The notes under the pieces: model-generated
Seen by the model: only the letters and a program-made list of their open reading frames with translations
Databases searched by the model: none
What the model was told of the DNA's origin: nothing
In this document: positions 26,740-34,804 of the stretch, piece by piece
How positions within the stretch are numbered: position 1 is the first letter of the stretch
Layout: each line of letters opens with the position of its first letter
Program-made: the position numbers and the translations under genes
DNA from: Flammeovirgaceae bacterium UBA7330
GTDB taxonomy: Bacteria; Bacteroidota; Bacteroidia; Cytophagales; Cyclobacteriaceae
DNA length: 64,000 nt
NCBI GenBank assembly: GCA_002471275.1
Contig: DKPQ01000023.1
Coordinates: forward strand, 124,001-188,000
Direction of reading: 5' to 3'

Positions 26740-28167
26740 TTATTTGATTCGAGTAGCTACAAATTGTTGAACTTTAAACTTTTGAGCCTTCCCTTGTTCA
26801 ATTGTAAAGTTGAAGTATTCACCATCATTTTTCCCAAAGAATGTAGTGTCTGATTCAGGAAGAATAAATATTTGTGAATCCAGAAAATCAGCTGATAATT
26901 CAAGACCATTGTCTTTAAAAATGATCTCCACATCTCCTAATTCTGGAAAATTGTATTTTCCAACAAATCTTTGAAGCTCCTCAGCTGATTGTTGTTTAAT
27001 AACTCTGGTATTTGGAGCAATGCCAGGTAAGTTATATTCTTTAACTATGCTCAGCATTATTTCCTGTATTATACTTCCATTGTCTGAATTAACCATGATT
27101 ACCACAGCTATGGGAGATTCTTTCCAAGCTACAAGACGTGCTCTAAATCCTTCATCAGCACCACCATGACCGTAGGTGTGTTCACTAACACCCGGACCGA
27201 GACCATGATCGTTCATACCTGGAGTTAGCATCTCATTAACGGTTTCTACATGCAATAGGCCATCTTTCTGTGATTGCTGTATTTGTTGAATTTCTTGGGC
27301 CCAAAGTATGAGTTGTGAAGGAGTTGTCCAAAGACCTGCTGCAGCCATTTCAGGATATATGGGCCATTTACCTTCTACCTCATCACCGTTTGTTCGATAA
27401 CCGGTTGCAGCTATGGGATGGTAGTGGTTTGGTAGTGGATTTTCAAAAGTACTAGAGGTCATCCCAAGAGGATTTAATACGTTCTTATGCATTATTTCTG
27501 GGAATGATTTACTTTCAAGATCTGTAATCATTAGTTGCATTATCGTATACCCTCCACCAGAGTACATCCAACTTTCACCAGGTTCTTTATAAACACGTAC
27601 AGAATCTGTATTACCCTGTCCATTCAAAACCTCCACTACACTAGGAATAGTATCACCTTTATCATATCCAGGAAACCCCCATACTGTCAACCCAGCAGTA
27701 TGATTCAGTATTCTTCGCGTGGTCACCTTTTCTCTTTCAGTAAACTCATTTTCAGGTAACTTCCAACTAGATAGATAATTGTTAACATTTGAGTCCAAAC
27801 TAATTACACCTTCCTCTGCAAGTTGGTGAGCGCGAATAGCAGCAACTGGTTTACTAATTGATCCAGCTAAGAACATTGTCTCACTTGTCACCGGACGATT
27901 TTCTGAACTGTCAGCAACACCATAACCTTTGGCCCATTCAATTTGACCATCATTAATGACCGCAATGCTTACTCCGGGAATACCCAGCTCCTTTAATCTT
28001 TCCTCAATATTGTAGTTTGGTATACTATCTCCCTGGATTTGAAGATTCGGTTGAAGCCCGTTTTCGATTCTGGAGATTCGTTCGTTTAAAAGTTCTTGTT
28101 TCTTCCCGGATTCAGAAGAGCAACCTACAAGAATTATTAGGATCAGAATCACATTTAAGATTTTCAT
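26740..28167 (-). CDS. Beta-lactamase-fold serine hydrolase lipoprotein (class C/esterase-like)
   Basis: This 475-residue lipoprotein (lipobox LVGC, Cys16) has the SxxK motif in AGSISKP (Ser103, Lys106), the Tyr motif YSGGG (202-206) and a HGG motif (YGHGGADEG) replacing the KTG box, as in many esterase/DD-peptidase-like members. A C-terminal extension of about 100 residues is beta-rich and lipocalin-like. The family hydrolyses esters, D-amino peptides or beta-lactams, and resistance cannot be inferred. The gene stands alone between two copies of the 100-bp repeat, which suggests it moved as a unit or that the repeats spread around it. Confidence 0.88.
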   Translation of the reverse strand: MKILNVILILIILVGCSSESGKKQELLNERISRIENGLQPNLQIQGDSIPNYNIEERLKELGIPGVSIAVINDGQIEWAKGYGVADSSENRPVTSETMFLAGSISKPVAAIRAHQLAEEGVISLDSNVNNYLSSWKLPENEFTEREKVTTRRILNHTAGLTVWGFPGYDKGDTIPSVVEVLNGQGNTDSVRVYKEPGESWMYSGGGYTIMQLMITDLESKSFPEIMHKNVLNPLGMTSSTFENPLPNHYHPIAATGYRTNGDEVEGKWPIYPEMAAAGLWTTPSQLILWAQEIQQIQQSQKDGLLHVETVNEMLTPGMNDHGLGPGVSEHTYGHGGADEGFRARLVAWKESPIAVVIMVNSDNGSIIQEIMLSIVKEYNLPGIAPNTRVIKQQSAEELQRFVGKYNFPELGDVEIIFKDNGLELSADFLDSQIFILPESDTTFFGKNDGEYFNFTIEQGKAQKFKVQQFVATRIK

Positions 28168-28229
28168 ATTCTTTGTAGTTATGGTGAATGGGTTGCTCTT
28201 TGTACAACATAACTGCTTATACCAACTAT

Positions 28230-28329
28230 AAATCTAATGTATTTCCATCAAACAGGTGTACATAAAGGGAGAGATCAGAATGGTTTTTGTCCGTCAGGGA
28301 TTTGGGAATCCCTTTTTATCTAGGGTTCT
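28230..28329 (+). repeat. About 100-bp dispersed direct repeat, copy 2
   Basis: It begins AAATCTAATG, contains TTTCCATCAAACAGGTGTAC and GATCAGAATGG, and has the perfect-stem hairpin AGGGATT-TGGG-AATCCCT followed by TTTTT. It is 1617 nt from copy 1 and 764 nt from copy 3, in the same orientation. Confidence 0.85.
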
Positions 28330-28369
28330 ATTTGCTCCAAACGGGTTGGACAGCAGCCTTGTGAGACGA

Positions 28370-28930
28370 CTAGTAGTTTATTCCACGTCTTCCAGTCCGT
28401 TCAAAATATTCGTAACTGATCAATGTGAGAATTGAATCCTTACTTAGCCCATAATTCCTTTCTAGTTGAGAAAGTCCTATGTTTTTTAACCTAAAAAGTT
28501 CTTCAAGTAGGTTCTTTCGTTGATCGTTTAAAAAATCTTCACCCCATTGAGCATTCAGAAATTGATCTGTAAATACGACTCCTATGTAAGCTGTGTCTTT
28601 CAGAATGGTTTCAGCTTGAAAAGAAAGTTTTTTGTGTTTAGATGTTATGACGATTAGAGTTCCAGAGTCAAGATCAATAAACCTATCCCGATCATCAAGT
28701 TCAATAACAGTTGTCGTATCCCTTGGAATAACTAACATCTCCAGTTTGGACCTGAGTCTGATAGTATCCCCAATTTCATAGTAAAATTCTGGAACATAGT
28801 TCTTCCCAATGGCATCTCCCCAAGAATTGAAATGAAGTAAAAGATAATCATCAAACACTTGTTGTTGAACTGTCTTGCTTGGCTGCTCACAAGCAATAAA
28901 TATTAGTATAAGTATGAAGATAGTTCTCAT
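28370..28930 (-). CDS. Small lipoprotein of unknown function
   Basis: ATG 28930 is chosen because it starts a short signal peptide with lipobox IFIAC; a longer frame from 28972 adds 14 residues without signal character. The roughly 186-residue protein has a FKBP-like or beta-rich core (VPEFYYEIGDTIRLRSKLE, then FIDLDSGTLIV) and ends in a helical region rich in L, E and R. No family is recognised. It lies between repeats 2 and 3 and is the shortest single-gene interval of this repeat-flanked series. Confidence 0.6.
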   Translation of the reverse strand: MRTIFILILIFIACEQPSKTVQQQVFDDYLLLHFNSWGDAIGKNYVPEFYYEIGDTIRLRSKLEMLVIPRDTTTVIELDDRDRFIDLDSGTLIVITSKHKKLSFQAETILKDTAYIGVVFTDQFLNAQWGEDFLNDQRKNLLEELFRLKNIGLSQLERNYGLSKDSILTLISYEYFERTGRRGINY

Positions 28931-28993
28931 GAGAGTATATTCCACATCCGATTTTGCCTCACAAAGACGCAATAACTTATTATATGACCTATT

Positions 28994-29113
28994 AAATCTA
29001 AATCTTTTCCATCAAACAGGTGTGCATAAAAGGGGAAGATCAGAGAGGTTTATCTGTCAGGGATTTGGAAATCCCTTTTTTTCTGAAGTCCGGCATGCCT
29101 GTGGAGTCGAACA
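28994..29113 (+). repeat. About 100-bp dispersed direct repeat, copy 3
   Basis: It begins AAATCTAAATC, contains TTTCCATCAAACAGGTGTGC, GATCAGAGAGG and the hairpin AGGGATTT-GG-AAATCCCT followed by seven Ts, then CTGAAGTCCGGCATGCCTGT. It also shares this last tail with copy 1 (CAGAAGTCTGACATCCCTGT). It lies between the small lipoprotein gene and the IS110 element. Confidence 0.85.
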
Positions 29114-29384
29114 ACAGAGGATAAAACATCAAACTAATCGTCATTCTGAGACTTAATATTTTGGTTTCAAAATACACAAAACAGGATGACGCTTGGTAGC
29201 TTCGATCAGGAAGTTATGCAAATGGCCGAAGTTCAATTAGTGCGAAATACCTGTGTCTGAGCATGGTCGAAAGGGAGGAGTCATAAAACATAGTGCTTCT
29301 TTTTTAAGGATGCCCGATAAGCAGTCTTTCGATGATAAATATTCCTTTCAGCATGGCTTTAAGAAAGCATATAAATTATTTAGA
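29114..29384 (+). other. Non-coding leader of the IS110 element; possible left end and bridge-RNA region
   Basis: These 271 nt between repeat copy 3 and the transposase ATG hold no convincing gene. IS110-group elements usually carry their bridge RNA in the non-coding end next to the transposase start, so this is the place to look. CGTCATTCTGA (from about 29143) is the inverse of TCAGAATGACG near 30870-30880 on the far side of the element, which may mark a REP-like target. The boundary is not resolved. Confidence 0.35.
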
Positions 29385-30722
29385 ATGGAAAGAATCAGGA
29401 AAAATGCGTCTGGGATAGACATAGGTGCTAAGAATATTTTTGTTAGTGTGGAATCAGAGCCAGTAAAATCTTTTGAGACTTTTACCGAAAGCTTTTATGA
29501 AGCTCGTGATTATTTGTTGTCCAAAGGGATAGAAACTGTAGCAATGGAGGCTACAGGTGTTTACTGGGTGATTTTGTATGAGATTTTGGTACAATCAGGA
29601 TTAGACGTTTGGCTGGTTGATGGCAAGCAAACCAGACAAGTTCCTGGCCGAAAGACCGATGTAAAAGATTGCCAGTGGATACAACAACTCCACAGTTATG
29701 GTCTGTTGAATCGGTGTTTTGTTCCCGAAGATGCAGTAAAGGAAGTTAGGGCGTATCAACGAATGCGTGAGGATCATATCCGCAGTGCTTCCATGCATAT
29801 TAACCACATGCAGAAAGCATTGACAGAGATGAATATCCGGCTGAAGGAAGTGCTGAGCCAAATTCATGGAGCCAGTGGTATGGCAGTCATAGAAGCTATT
29901 TTAGCAGGCGAAAGGAATGCTGAAAAACTGCTAGCCTTGTGCCATGTGAGCATTAGGGAAAACAAAGCCGATGCAGTACGGAAATCACTCAACGGCTACT
30001 ATACTCAATCCGGTTTGTTTGCTTTAAAGCAAGCCTATGATGAATACAATTTTTATCAGCAACAAATCAAAGCATGTGACCAACAGATACAAGACTCGAT
30101 GGAAAAACTTAACAAATTTCATCAGGACGACAAGTCAAAGAAAATGATCTCATCTACCAAGGGTCGTAAGCCGATCAGACATAACAAACCCGATGTGGAT
30201 CATCTAGGAGGGCATTTGCTAAAAATATTCTCGGGAACAGATGCTACCCAATTGCCTGGAATCACCGATTACACCTGGCTACAACTCTATGCAGAGGTTG
30301 GTAAAGACTTAACGAATTGGCCAACTGAAAAACATTTTACCTCATGGCTGGGATTAGCCCCAGGACAACATCAGTCGGGCAAGAAGAACAAAGCCAGAAG
30401 CAAAAAACATCGGCCAAAAGCGGGTCAGATTTTCAGACAAATCGCCCAAAGTCTCATAGAAAGTAAAAAGATCGCTATCGGAGCTTTTGGCAGAAGATTG
30501 AAATCTAAAAGAGGGCCAGGGATTGCAGTAAAAGCCACAGCTAGAAAACTAGCAGTTCTTTACTGGAGATTAATAATACATGGTGTAGCTTACACGGAAA
30601 GAGGTATAAAAGCATATGAAGAACAAATGAAAATGAATAAAGAAAGATGGCTTGTTAAAAACGCAAAAGAACTTGGATATCAACTCATTTCCAAGATGCG
30701 TCATAAGCAACGGAATAGATAA
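29385..30722 (+). CDS. IS110-family transposase (DEDD/RuvC-like plus Transposase_20 domain)
   Basis: ATG 29385 gives 445 residues starting just before ASGIDIG (Asp12); a GTG at 29253 in the same frame would add 44 residues with no family similarity. The N-terminal DEDD domain shows VAMEATGVYW (Glu55) and GRKTDVKDCQW (Asp92/Asp95). The C-terminal domain has LPGITDYTWLQLYAEVG, the catalytic-serine region FTSWLGLAPGQHQSGKK and a basic end. IS110 enzymes move DNA guided by a bridge RNA from a non-coding end of the element. The element ends cannot be fixed by eye. No frameshift is present, so it may be active. Confidence 0.92.
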   Translation: MERIRKNASGIDIGAKNIFVSVESEPVKSFETFTESFYEARDYLLSKGIETVAMEATGVYWVILYEILVQSGLDVWLVDGKQTRQVPGRKTDVKDCQWIQQLHSYGLLNRCFVPEDAVKEVRAYQRMREDHIRSASMHINHMQKALTEMNIRLKEVLSQIHGASGMAVIEAILAGERNAEKLLALCHVSIRENKADAVRKSLNGYYTQSGLFALKQAYDEYNFYQQQIKACDQQIQDSMEKLNKFHQDDKSKKMISSTKGRKPIRHNKPDVDHLGGHLLKIFSGTDATQLPGITDYTWLQLYAEVGKDLTNWPTEKHFTSWLGLAPGQHQSGKKNKARSKKHRPKAGQIFRQIAQSLIESKKIAIGAFGRRLKSKRGPGIAVKATARKLAVLYWRLIIHGVAYTERGIKAYEEQMKMNKERWLVKNAKELGYQLISKMRHKQRNR

Positions 30723-30792
30723 GTCGAAATTGGTAATGAGATATGTGCCTTTCGGTACAGTTTTTTTAAAGTTGGAAAAGTGCCATTGAAGT

Positions 30793-30882
30793 GAAGAATC
30801 TTGTGAATGGTTGGGAGATTCTTCGATTCACCTCACGAACATGAGATTCTTCACTCCGCTACGCTTCGTTCAGAATGACGGA
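30793..30882. repeat. REP-like segment with repeated AGATTCTTC and TCAGAATGACG
   Basis: GAAGAATCT, GAGATTCTTCG and GAGATTCTTCAC occur in sequence, followed by CTACGCTTCGTTCAGAATGACGG. The first two pair with each other as an imperfect hairpin. Such REP-like sequences are common in Bacteroidota intergenic DNA, to my knowledge. It lies about 70 nt after the transposase stop. Confidence 0.5.
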
Positions 30883-30885
30883 TAA

Positions 30886-30937
30886 GGTTTTAGGCCCAAC
30901 TTCGCAAGTAAGCAATGCTCCTACTCTCCAACCACTC
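30886..30937. repeat. Imperfect direct copy of the hydrolase 3' end (copy A of 31456-31508)
   Basis: GGTTTAGGCCCAACT...ATGCTCCTACTCTCCAACCACTC matches GGTTTAATCCCAACT...ATGCTCCTACTCCTCCAACCACTC at 31456-31508, with a divergent 8-nt centre. The second copy covers the last codons and stop of the minus-strand hydrolase gene. This one is therefore a detached duplicate of that gene end. Confidence 0.65.
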
Positions 30938-31161
30938 TTGGAGTCCCTTATGCCATGCGTAATATATCGAACTGATAGTACTACTATAGATTTCTTAGAA
31001 TATTTATATAGAAGTTGTTCACCAGGATGGATAGCAATCCATTAAACAACCATCGTATTACCTTCTATCCATTAACCAGGAGGATCATCGTATGCCTCTT
31101 AAAAACACAAAATGCCATCTGTAAATTGTATTATTCTAATAAAACGAACAAATCATCCAAC

Positions 31162-31216
31162 CGGAGTGCTCCCGGAGTGCTCCCAGAGTGTATCCGAACT
31201 TCTCCCATACCCCTCC
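31162..31216. repeat. 11-nt periodic array (CGGAGTGCTCC units)
   Basis: Five consecutive 11-nt units start at 31162, 31173, 31184, 31195 and 31206. The first two are identical CGGAGTGCTCC with palindromic GGAG-TG-CTCC, and the later ones keep an initial C and mostly a terminal TCC. The period is one DNA helical turn, half that of the 22-nt array. Confidence 0.55.
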
Positions 31217-31325
31217 AGTCAGGCATTAATTGTACTTAAATAATATAGGGGTCCCAGTCTAACCGGGGACTTTCCACAGGAGCTGCTTCCATGTATTCCA
31301 ATATTAGTTTTATTATATTCTTTTA

Positions 31326-31395
31326 GCCTTCGTTGGTGTTTTCACCAACGAATATTGGCTAGTAGATGCATGATGAAAACACCAACATGGGCAAA
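31326..31395. repeat. Dispersed hairpin repeat, copy 2
   Basis: GCCTTCGTTGGTG-TTTT-CACCAACGAA contains a perfect 8-bp stem (CGTTGGTG/CACCAACG). It is followed after a variable loop by TGATGAAAACACCAACATGGGCAAAA. The layout matches copy 1 at 25421-25484, 5.9 kb away in the same orientation. Confidence 0.75.
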
Positions 31396-31455
31396 AAGCA
31401 TGTCCACCTTGTAGGTATCCGTCTGGTGGGGACACCAGCCGGGGAGTACGAAAAA

Positions 31456-31508
31456 GGGTTTAATCCCAACTCCGCTTGCATGCTATGCTCCTACTCCTCC
31501 AACCACTC
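31456..31508. repeat. Direct repeat copy B, overlapping the hydrolase stop
   Basis: This is the counterpart of 30886-30937 and spans the stop codon (31491-31493) and last codons of the minus-strand gene. Confidence 0.6.
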
Positions 31509-33533
31509 ACCAGGCTTATCCACCTTTTGGACGGCATCAGAATTACCCAGGGTTTCATAGAGCTTCTCTACCCATGCATAGGTATCCGGCCATTCGCCGA
31601 TAGAGATCACCTCACGGGGAAACATCAGCCCTGTCACCTGTGGCAGGTCAGTAACCTGAAGGCAATTCAGCATCTCGATGGCCATGCCGGTTCCGTCAGG
31701 ATCACCGGTTACATTCTGCGTGGCAGGCGGGTTTTTCAATAACAAAGCTTTGACTTTTTCATCCAGCATCCCGGCATAAGCAGCCACGGCGGCCATCTCT
31801 CCTTCTGCTACAATGCTGATCTGATCCGGATCCACATCCGGGATCTCCCGTAGGGCTTCCAGGCATCTCAGCACATCGTACAACCGCATCGAAGCTAGGG
31901 TGCGGCCCGTCCAGGCAGCAGACCGGCGTAGGTGCCATTGGTATTTCGGCGCATAACCTGTCTCTCCGATGCCCCGGGCTTCGAAAGAGGCCACAATCAT
32001 CTTGCCTCTCAATCCCTGCGATAGCTCATAGGGAGCCCATCTTCCCGCATCGGGATTGGTGAGTACCAGTAAAACAGGTCGCTTTTCTTCAACAGGTTGC
32101 CCCAGGCTCAGGTTCACATTGAGCTTCCACCCTTCCTCTGACACAAAGCTATACTTTTTACCCACACTACCGCCTTTGTTCATATACTGAAATTCCTCTT
32201 TCACCTCCAGGGGCACCTTCTCCTTCGGAAATGCGCCAAAGGATTTTTCATTCAGAAACTCAATGACTTCGCTGCGATAATCAGCTAACTGTTGGGTGTT
32301 TTCGATCTGCGGCGGGGTAGCCAATTCCACAAAATGATCCTGGATCACTTTGGTCAGGTCTCCTTCTGGCAGTCCATCTACATAGGCTTTTAGCTCTTCA
32401 TCAGAGTATCGCTTTGTAATGTCAATGGGCCTCAGCTCATCCGGATCTATTTCCTTTCCCTTAAGTTCCCGATAAAAAAACGACAGGATCTCAGCCCTCA
32501 ACTCTTCATGGGTACCATAGCTGTGGGGCCCCGGAGCTTCCCGCATCAGGAGATTCTTCTCTTGCCCATACAATTGATACACAGGTTTCAGTTTTTCATG
32601 GAGCGTCCGCACAGCATCAATCGAATAATACAGGTCATTCGTAGTCTGCGCAATCATAAAGGGTCGCGGTGCAATCAATGCGCCCACATCCGTAAAATCT
32701 ATGCCATAGGTATTGATGGGCATCATGCAGTCACAATGATCATCAATGGTGGACTGACAGATCTGTCCCTCCAGGGAGGCAGCACCCGCCTGCGCTGCGG
32801 CAGCTTTGATCCTGGGGTCTGCTGCCGGGAGATACCAGCTTTGAGAACCACCACCTGAAATACCCGTCACACCCAGATTGTCTTTGTCCACTTCTTTAAG
32901 TTCACAGAGGAGATCCAGGCCCCGAATTCCATTCCACACCTCTACGCCCGCGGGATTGTATCCCTTGCTGTACCAATTGAACCACCCCTTTTCATACGCT
33001 CCCAGGTGTTCTCCCCTCACCTCTCCTCTTTGGATGGTCTCAATAATAAGAACAACAAAACCATGTTCAGCGAAATTGATGGCATGCTCCTGGTAGTGAT
33101 GCTTTTGGGTATGTGAATGGCCACAGACGTACAAAATGGCCGGTGCTTTTTTCTTTAATCCCCTGGGAATGTACAGGTTTGCAGGTACATACAGACCCGG
33201 CATTGATTCATAGTACAGCTTTTCTATGCGATACTTTTTTTCTTTGATGGTGCCCGTATAGGTAACATTCAAAGGAGGCCGTTTACCGTCCAAGGGCATG
33301 TCCTGCATACCAATCATTTCGATAAACTCCTGGTATCGTTCTTCTTTTACCTTTTCCCATTGATCAAGTGTTTCTATCTCTTCGAGCGAACCATAGGTGA
33401 TCTTGCTGGCTTCATTGCATAAGTATGTCTGTATATCATTGGGATACTTCGGATCGGGAAGCATCTGTATAGTCTGAGACCAGCCGAGACCTACTGCAAC
33501 AAGGTTTAATAACAGGGTGTGTAAATGCTTCAC
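31491..33533 (-). CDS. Tandem alpha/beta-hydrolase (acetyl-xylan-esterase/glucuronoyl-esterase-like), second domain degenerate
   Basis: This 680-residue exported protein starts at GTG 33533, with a signal peptide of about 19 residues ending GWSQ. The first hydrolase domain has the nucleophile elbow GVTGISGGGS (Ser226), APRPFMIAQTTND and a late His in APGPHSYG. The second domain (about 400-670) keeps the fold, with RPVLLVLTNPDAG and FEARGIGETGY, but the expected nucleophile elbow reads AEGEMAA, without Ser. It is the last gene of the second SusCD locus. It should remove ester groups from a glycan, with the second domain perhaps structural. The gene end is duplicated downstream. Confidence 0.82.
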   Translation of the reverse strand: MKHLHTLLLNLVAVGLGWSQTIQMLPDPKYPNDIQTYLCNEASKITYGSLEEIETLDQWEKVKEERYQEFIEMIGMQDMPLDGKRPPLNVTYTGTIKEKKYRIEKLYYESMPGLYVPANLYIPRGLKKKAPAILYVCGHSHTQKHHYQEHAINFAEHGFVVLIIETIQRGEVRGEHLGAYEKGWFNWYSKGYNPAGVEVWNGIRGLDLLCELKEVDKDNLGVTGISGGGSQSWYLPAADPRIKAAAAQAGAASLEGQICQSTIDDHCDCMMPINTYGIDFTDVGALIAPRPFMIAQTTNDLYYSIDAVRTLHEKLKPVYQLYGQEKNLLMREAPGPHSYGTHEELRAEILSFFYRELKGKEIDPDELRPIDITKRYSDEELKAYVDGLPEGDLTKVIQDHFVELATPPQIENTQQLADYRSEVIEFLNEKSFGAFPKEKVPLEVKEEFQYMNKGGSVGKKYSFVSEEGWKLNVNLSLGQPVEEKRPVLLVLTNPDAGRWAPYELSQGLRGKMIVASFEARGIGETGYAPKYQWHLRRSAAWTGRTLASMRLYDVLRCLEALREIPDVDPDQISIVAEGEMAAVAAYAGMLDEKVKALLLKNPPATQNVTGDPDGTGMAIEMLNCLQVTDLPQVTGLMFPREVISIGEWPDTYAWVEKLYETLGNSDAVQKVDKPGEWLEE

Positions 33534-33553
33534 TTGAAAAACTTAATTGATGA

Positions 33554-34762
33554 TCATTCTATTTTAAAGGGTTGATGCCAGCGACTCCATTCTGACCAAC
33601 CGACTACTGAGTCCTTCTGTCGAACCCTGGCAAAATAAGTATTCCCTGAATCCAGGGCATCTTTTCCTTCCAATGAACCCGTAAATGCTCCTGTCGTTGT
33701 TGAAACCATGACAGATGTCTGATCACCGAGTTTATTTGCTACGAATACCACATCATCACCATTGTAGTCAGCTGCAACCTCTACCTCCCAATCCAACAAT
33801 GTCCCTCCATTCCGATAAGGTGTCTTATGAAGCACCGGGTTTGGTGGCACAGTCACCGGCCCGATAGGCTTTGTAGCTATCACAAAGTTATCAAACCAGC
33901 GGCCTTCGGTCTTCACAGCCCCACTGTTCCAGTAAGACTCCAGAAATACTGCATTGATGCCATGACCCACATATTTGCCCCGGAAATTCAGGCTTTTGCG
34001 CTCTACCTCCAGCCTCCCATCAATCCATAGTTGATTCAGGCCATCCAATTCACCAGGTGTATTTAACCTGGCCATAGACTCTACCATGACCCAATAACCA
34101 GACTCTTCCGTCGATGAAATATCAAATTCAGAAGCGGGCGCATTGCCTAACCAGTACAGATTGTCAAAGTCGTTGTATTTGGTGGTCATCACACTGTCCG
34201 TATTGCCATATATCCCTCTGGCAGGATCTAAGGTAAGCGTACCATGCCCGCTCCATACATGGGCGATCATGGCTTGTTTCCAATTCTCAGATACAATACT
34301 TGTGGCTCGGGACATCTTAGCCGGTTGGCCTTCCCATCCGTACTCATGCTTCACATAGATCCGCCAGTAGATGGTGTCAAATTTTTTGCCCTCTTTCATC
34401 ACAGGCCCGTTACCCGGCCAATCTCCGAATGCTACTTTTCTATTTCCATTTCCATTGACATCCCCTTCATCAAAACCTGCATCCAGAGAACCCCCTACGG
34501 TACCGAAATTGTTATCCGGATCTATCCCTCCGTACCCATCCATGTAAGCTTTTTCTGTACTAAAATCATCATACCAAATCGTGTGCTCAGAGATCTCATG
34601 TTCCTGTACCTCCGACATCTCTACAAAGTCGATCCTGGGGATGTCAATGGTTAACTCCTTATCGGGCTCCCCTTCAGTGCTTTTCACGCTATTTGTAACT
34701 GAATCGCAGCCTGTAAAAAGCATGGCAACCCATAAACAAATCATATATAGATAAGATTGCAT
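33554..34762 (-). CDS. Jelly-roll lipoprotein with C-terminal fibronectin-like domain
   Basis: ATG 34762 is preferred over TTG 34765. The signal peptide ends in lipobox LFTGC (Cys19). A beta-rich domain (about 60-290) includes WYDDFSTEK, DTIYWRIYVKHEYGW, MIAHVWSGHG and ends WFDNFVIATKPIGP. A linker and an Fn3-like module (about 305-403, TYFARVRQKDS and GWSEWSRW) follow. The fold resembles polysaccharide lyases and LamG-like binding domains, and a distant relative lies at 21085-22050. Its location between an esterase and an amidohydrolase in the SusCD locus supports a role in binding or cutting the polysaccharide. No catalytic residue is assigned. Confidence 0.7.
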   Translation of the reverse strand: MQSYLYMICLWVAMLFTGCDSVTNSVKSTEGEPDKELTIDIPRIDFVEMSEVQEHEISEHTIWYDDFSTEKAYMDGYGGIDPDNNFGTVGGSLDAGFDEGDVNGNGNRKVAFGDWPGNGPVMKEGKKFDTIYWRIYVKHEYGWEGQPAKMSRATSIVSENWKQAMIAHVWSGHGTLTLDPARGIYGNTDSVMTTKYNDFDNLYWLGNAPASEFDISSTEESGYWVMVESMARLNTPGELDGLNQLWIDGRLEVERKSLNFRGKYVGHGINAVFLESYWNSGAVKTEGRWFDNFVIATKPIGPVTVPPNPVLHKTPYRNGGTLLDWEVEVAADYNGDDVVFVANKLGDQTSVMVSTTTGAFTGSLEGKDALDSGNTYFARVRQKDSVVGWSEWSRWHQPFKIE

Positions 34763-34804
34763 CAACTGGATATTAAATCAGGAATTGATCATTCAGTTGC
34801 CTAT

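Larger units (their letters stand above)
30938..31455. other. Non-coding stretch between the two direct copies
   Basis: It holds a 30-nt imperfect direct repeat (ATCCATTAA at 31038 and 31068, each followed by ATCGTAT), an 11-nt periodic array, the second hairpin repeat and a CTGGTG/CACCAG hairpin near 31429-31444. I see no credible gene. Confidence 0.5.

Noticed and set aside
26740..28167. Antibiotic-resistance beta-lactamase
   Set aside because: The KTG box is replaced by HGG and the protein is a lipoprotein with an extra C-terminal domain, more like esterase/DD-peptidase relatives.
26613..29113. 100-bp repeats as integron attC sites
   Set aside because: No GTTRRRY/RYYYAAC core pair is found at the repeat ends and no integrase gene is visible. 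The cassette-like layout alone is not enough.
26613..29113. Hairpins inside the 100-bp repeats as terminators of the adjacent genes
   Set aside because: The T-run is on the plus strand while the neighbouring genes are on the minus strand, so they do not fit as terminators for those genes.
29253..29384. Longer transposase start at GTG 29253
   Set aside because: The extra 44 residues have no IS110 similarity and lie in the expected non-coding leader.
31015..31239. 74-residue plus-strand frame in the repeat-rich gap
   Set aside because: It runs through the 11-nt array and other repeats, has no recognisable domain and looks like a chance frame.
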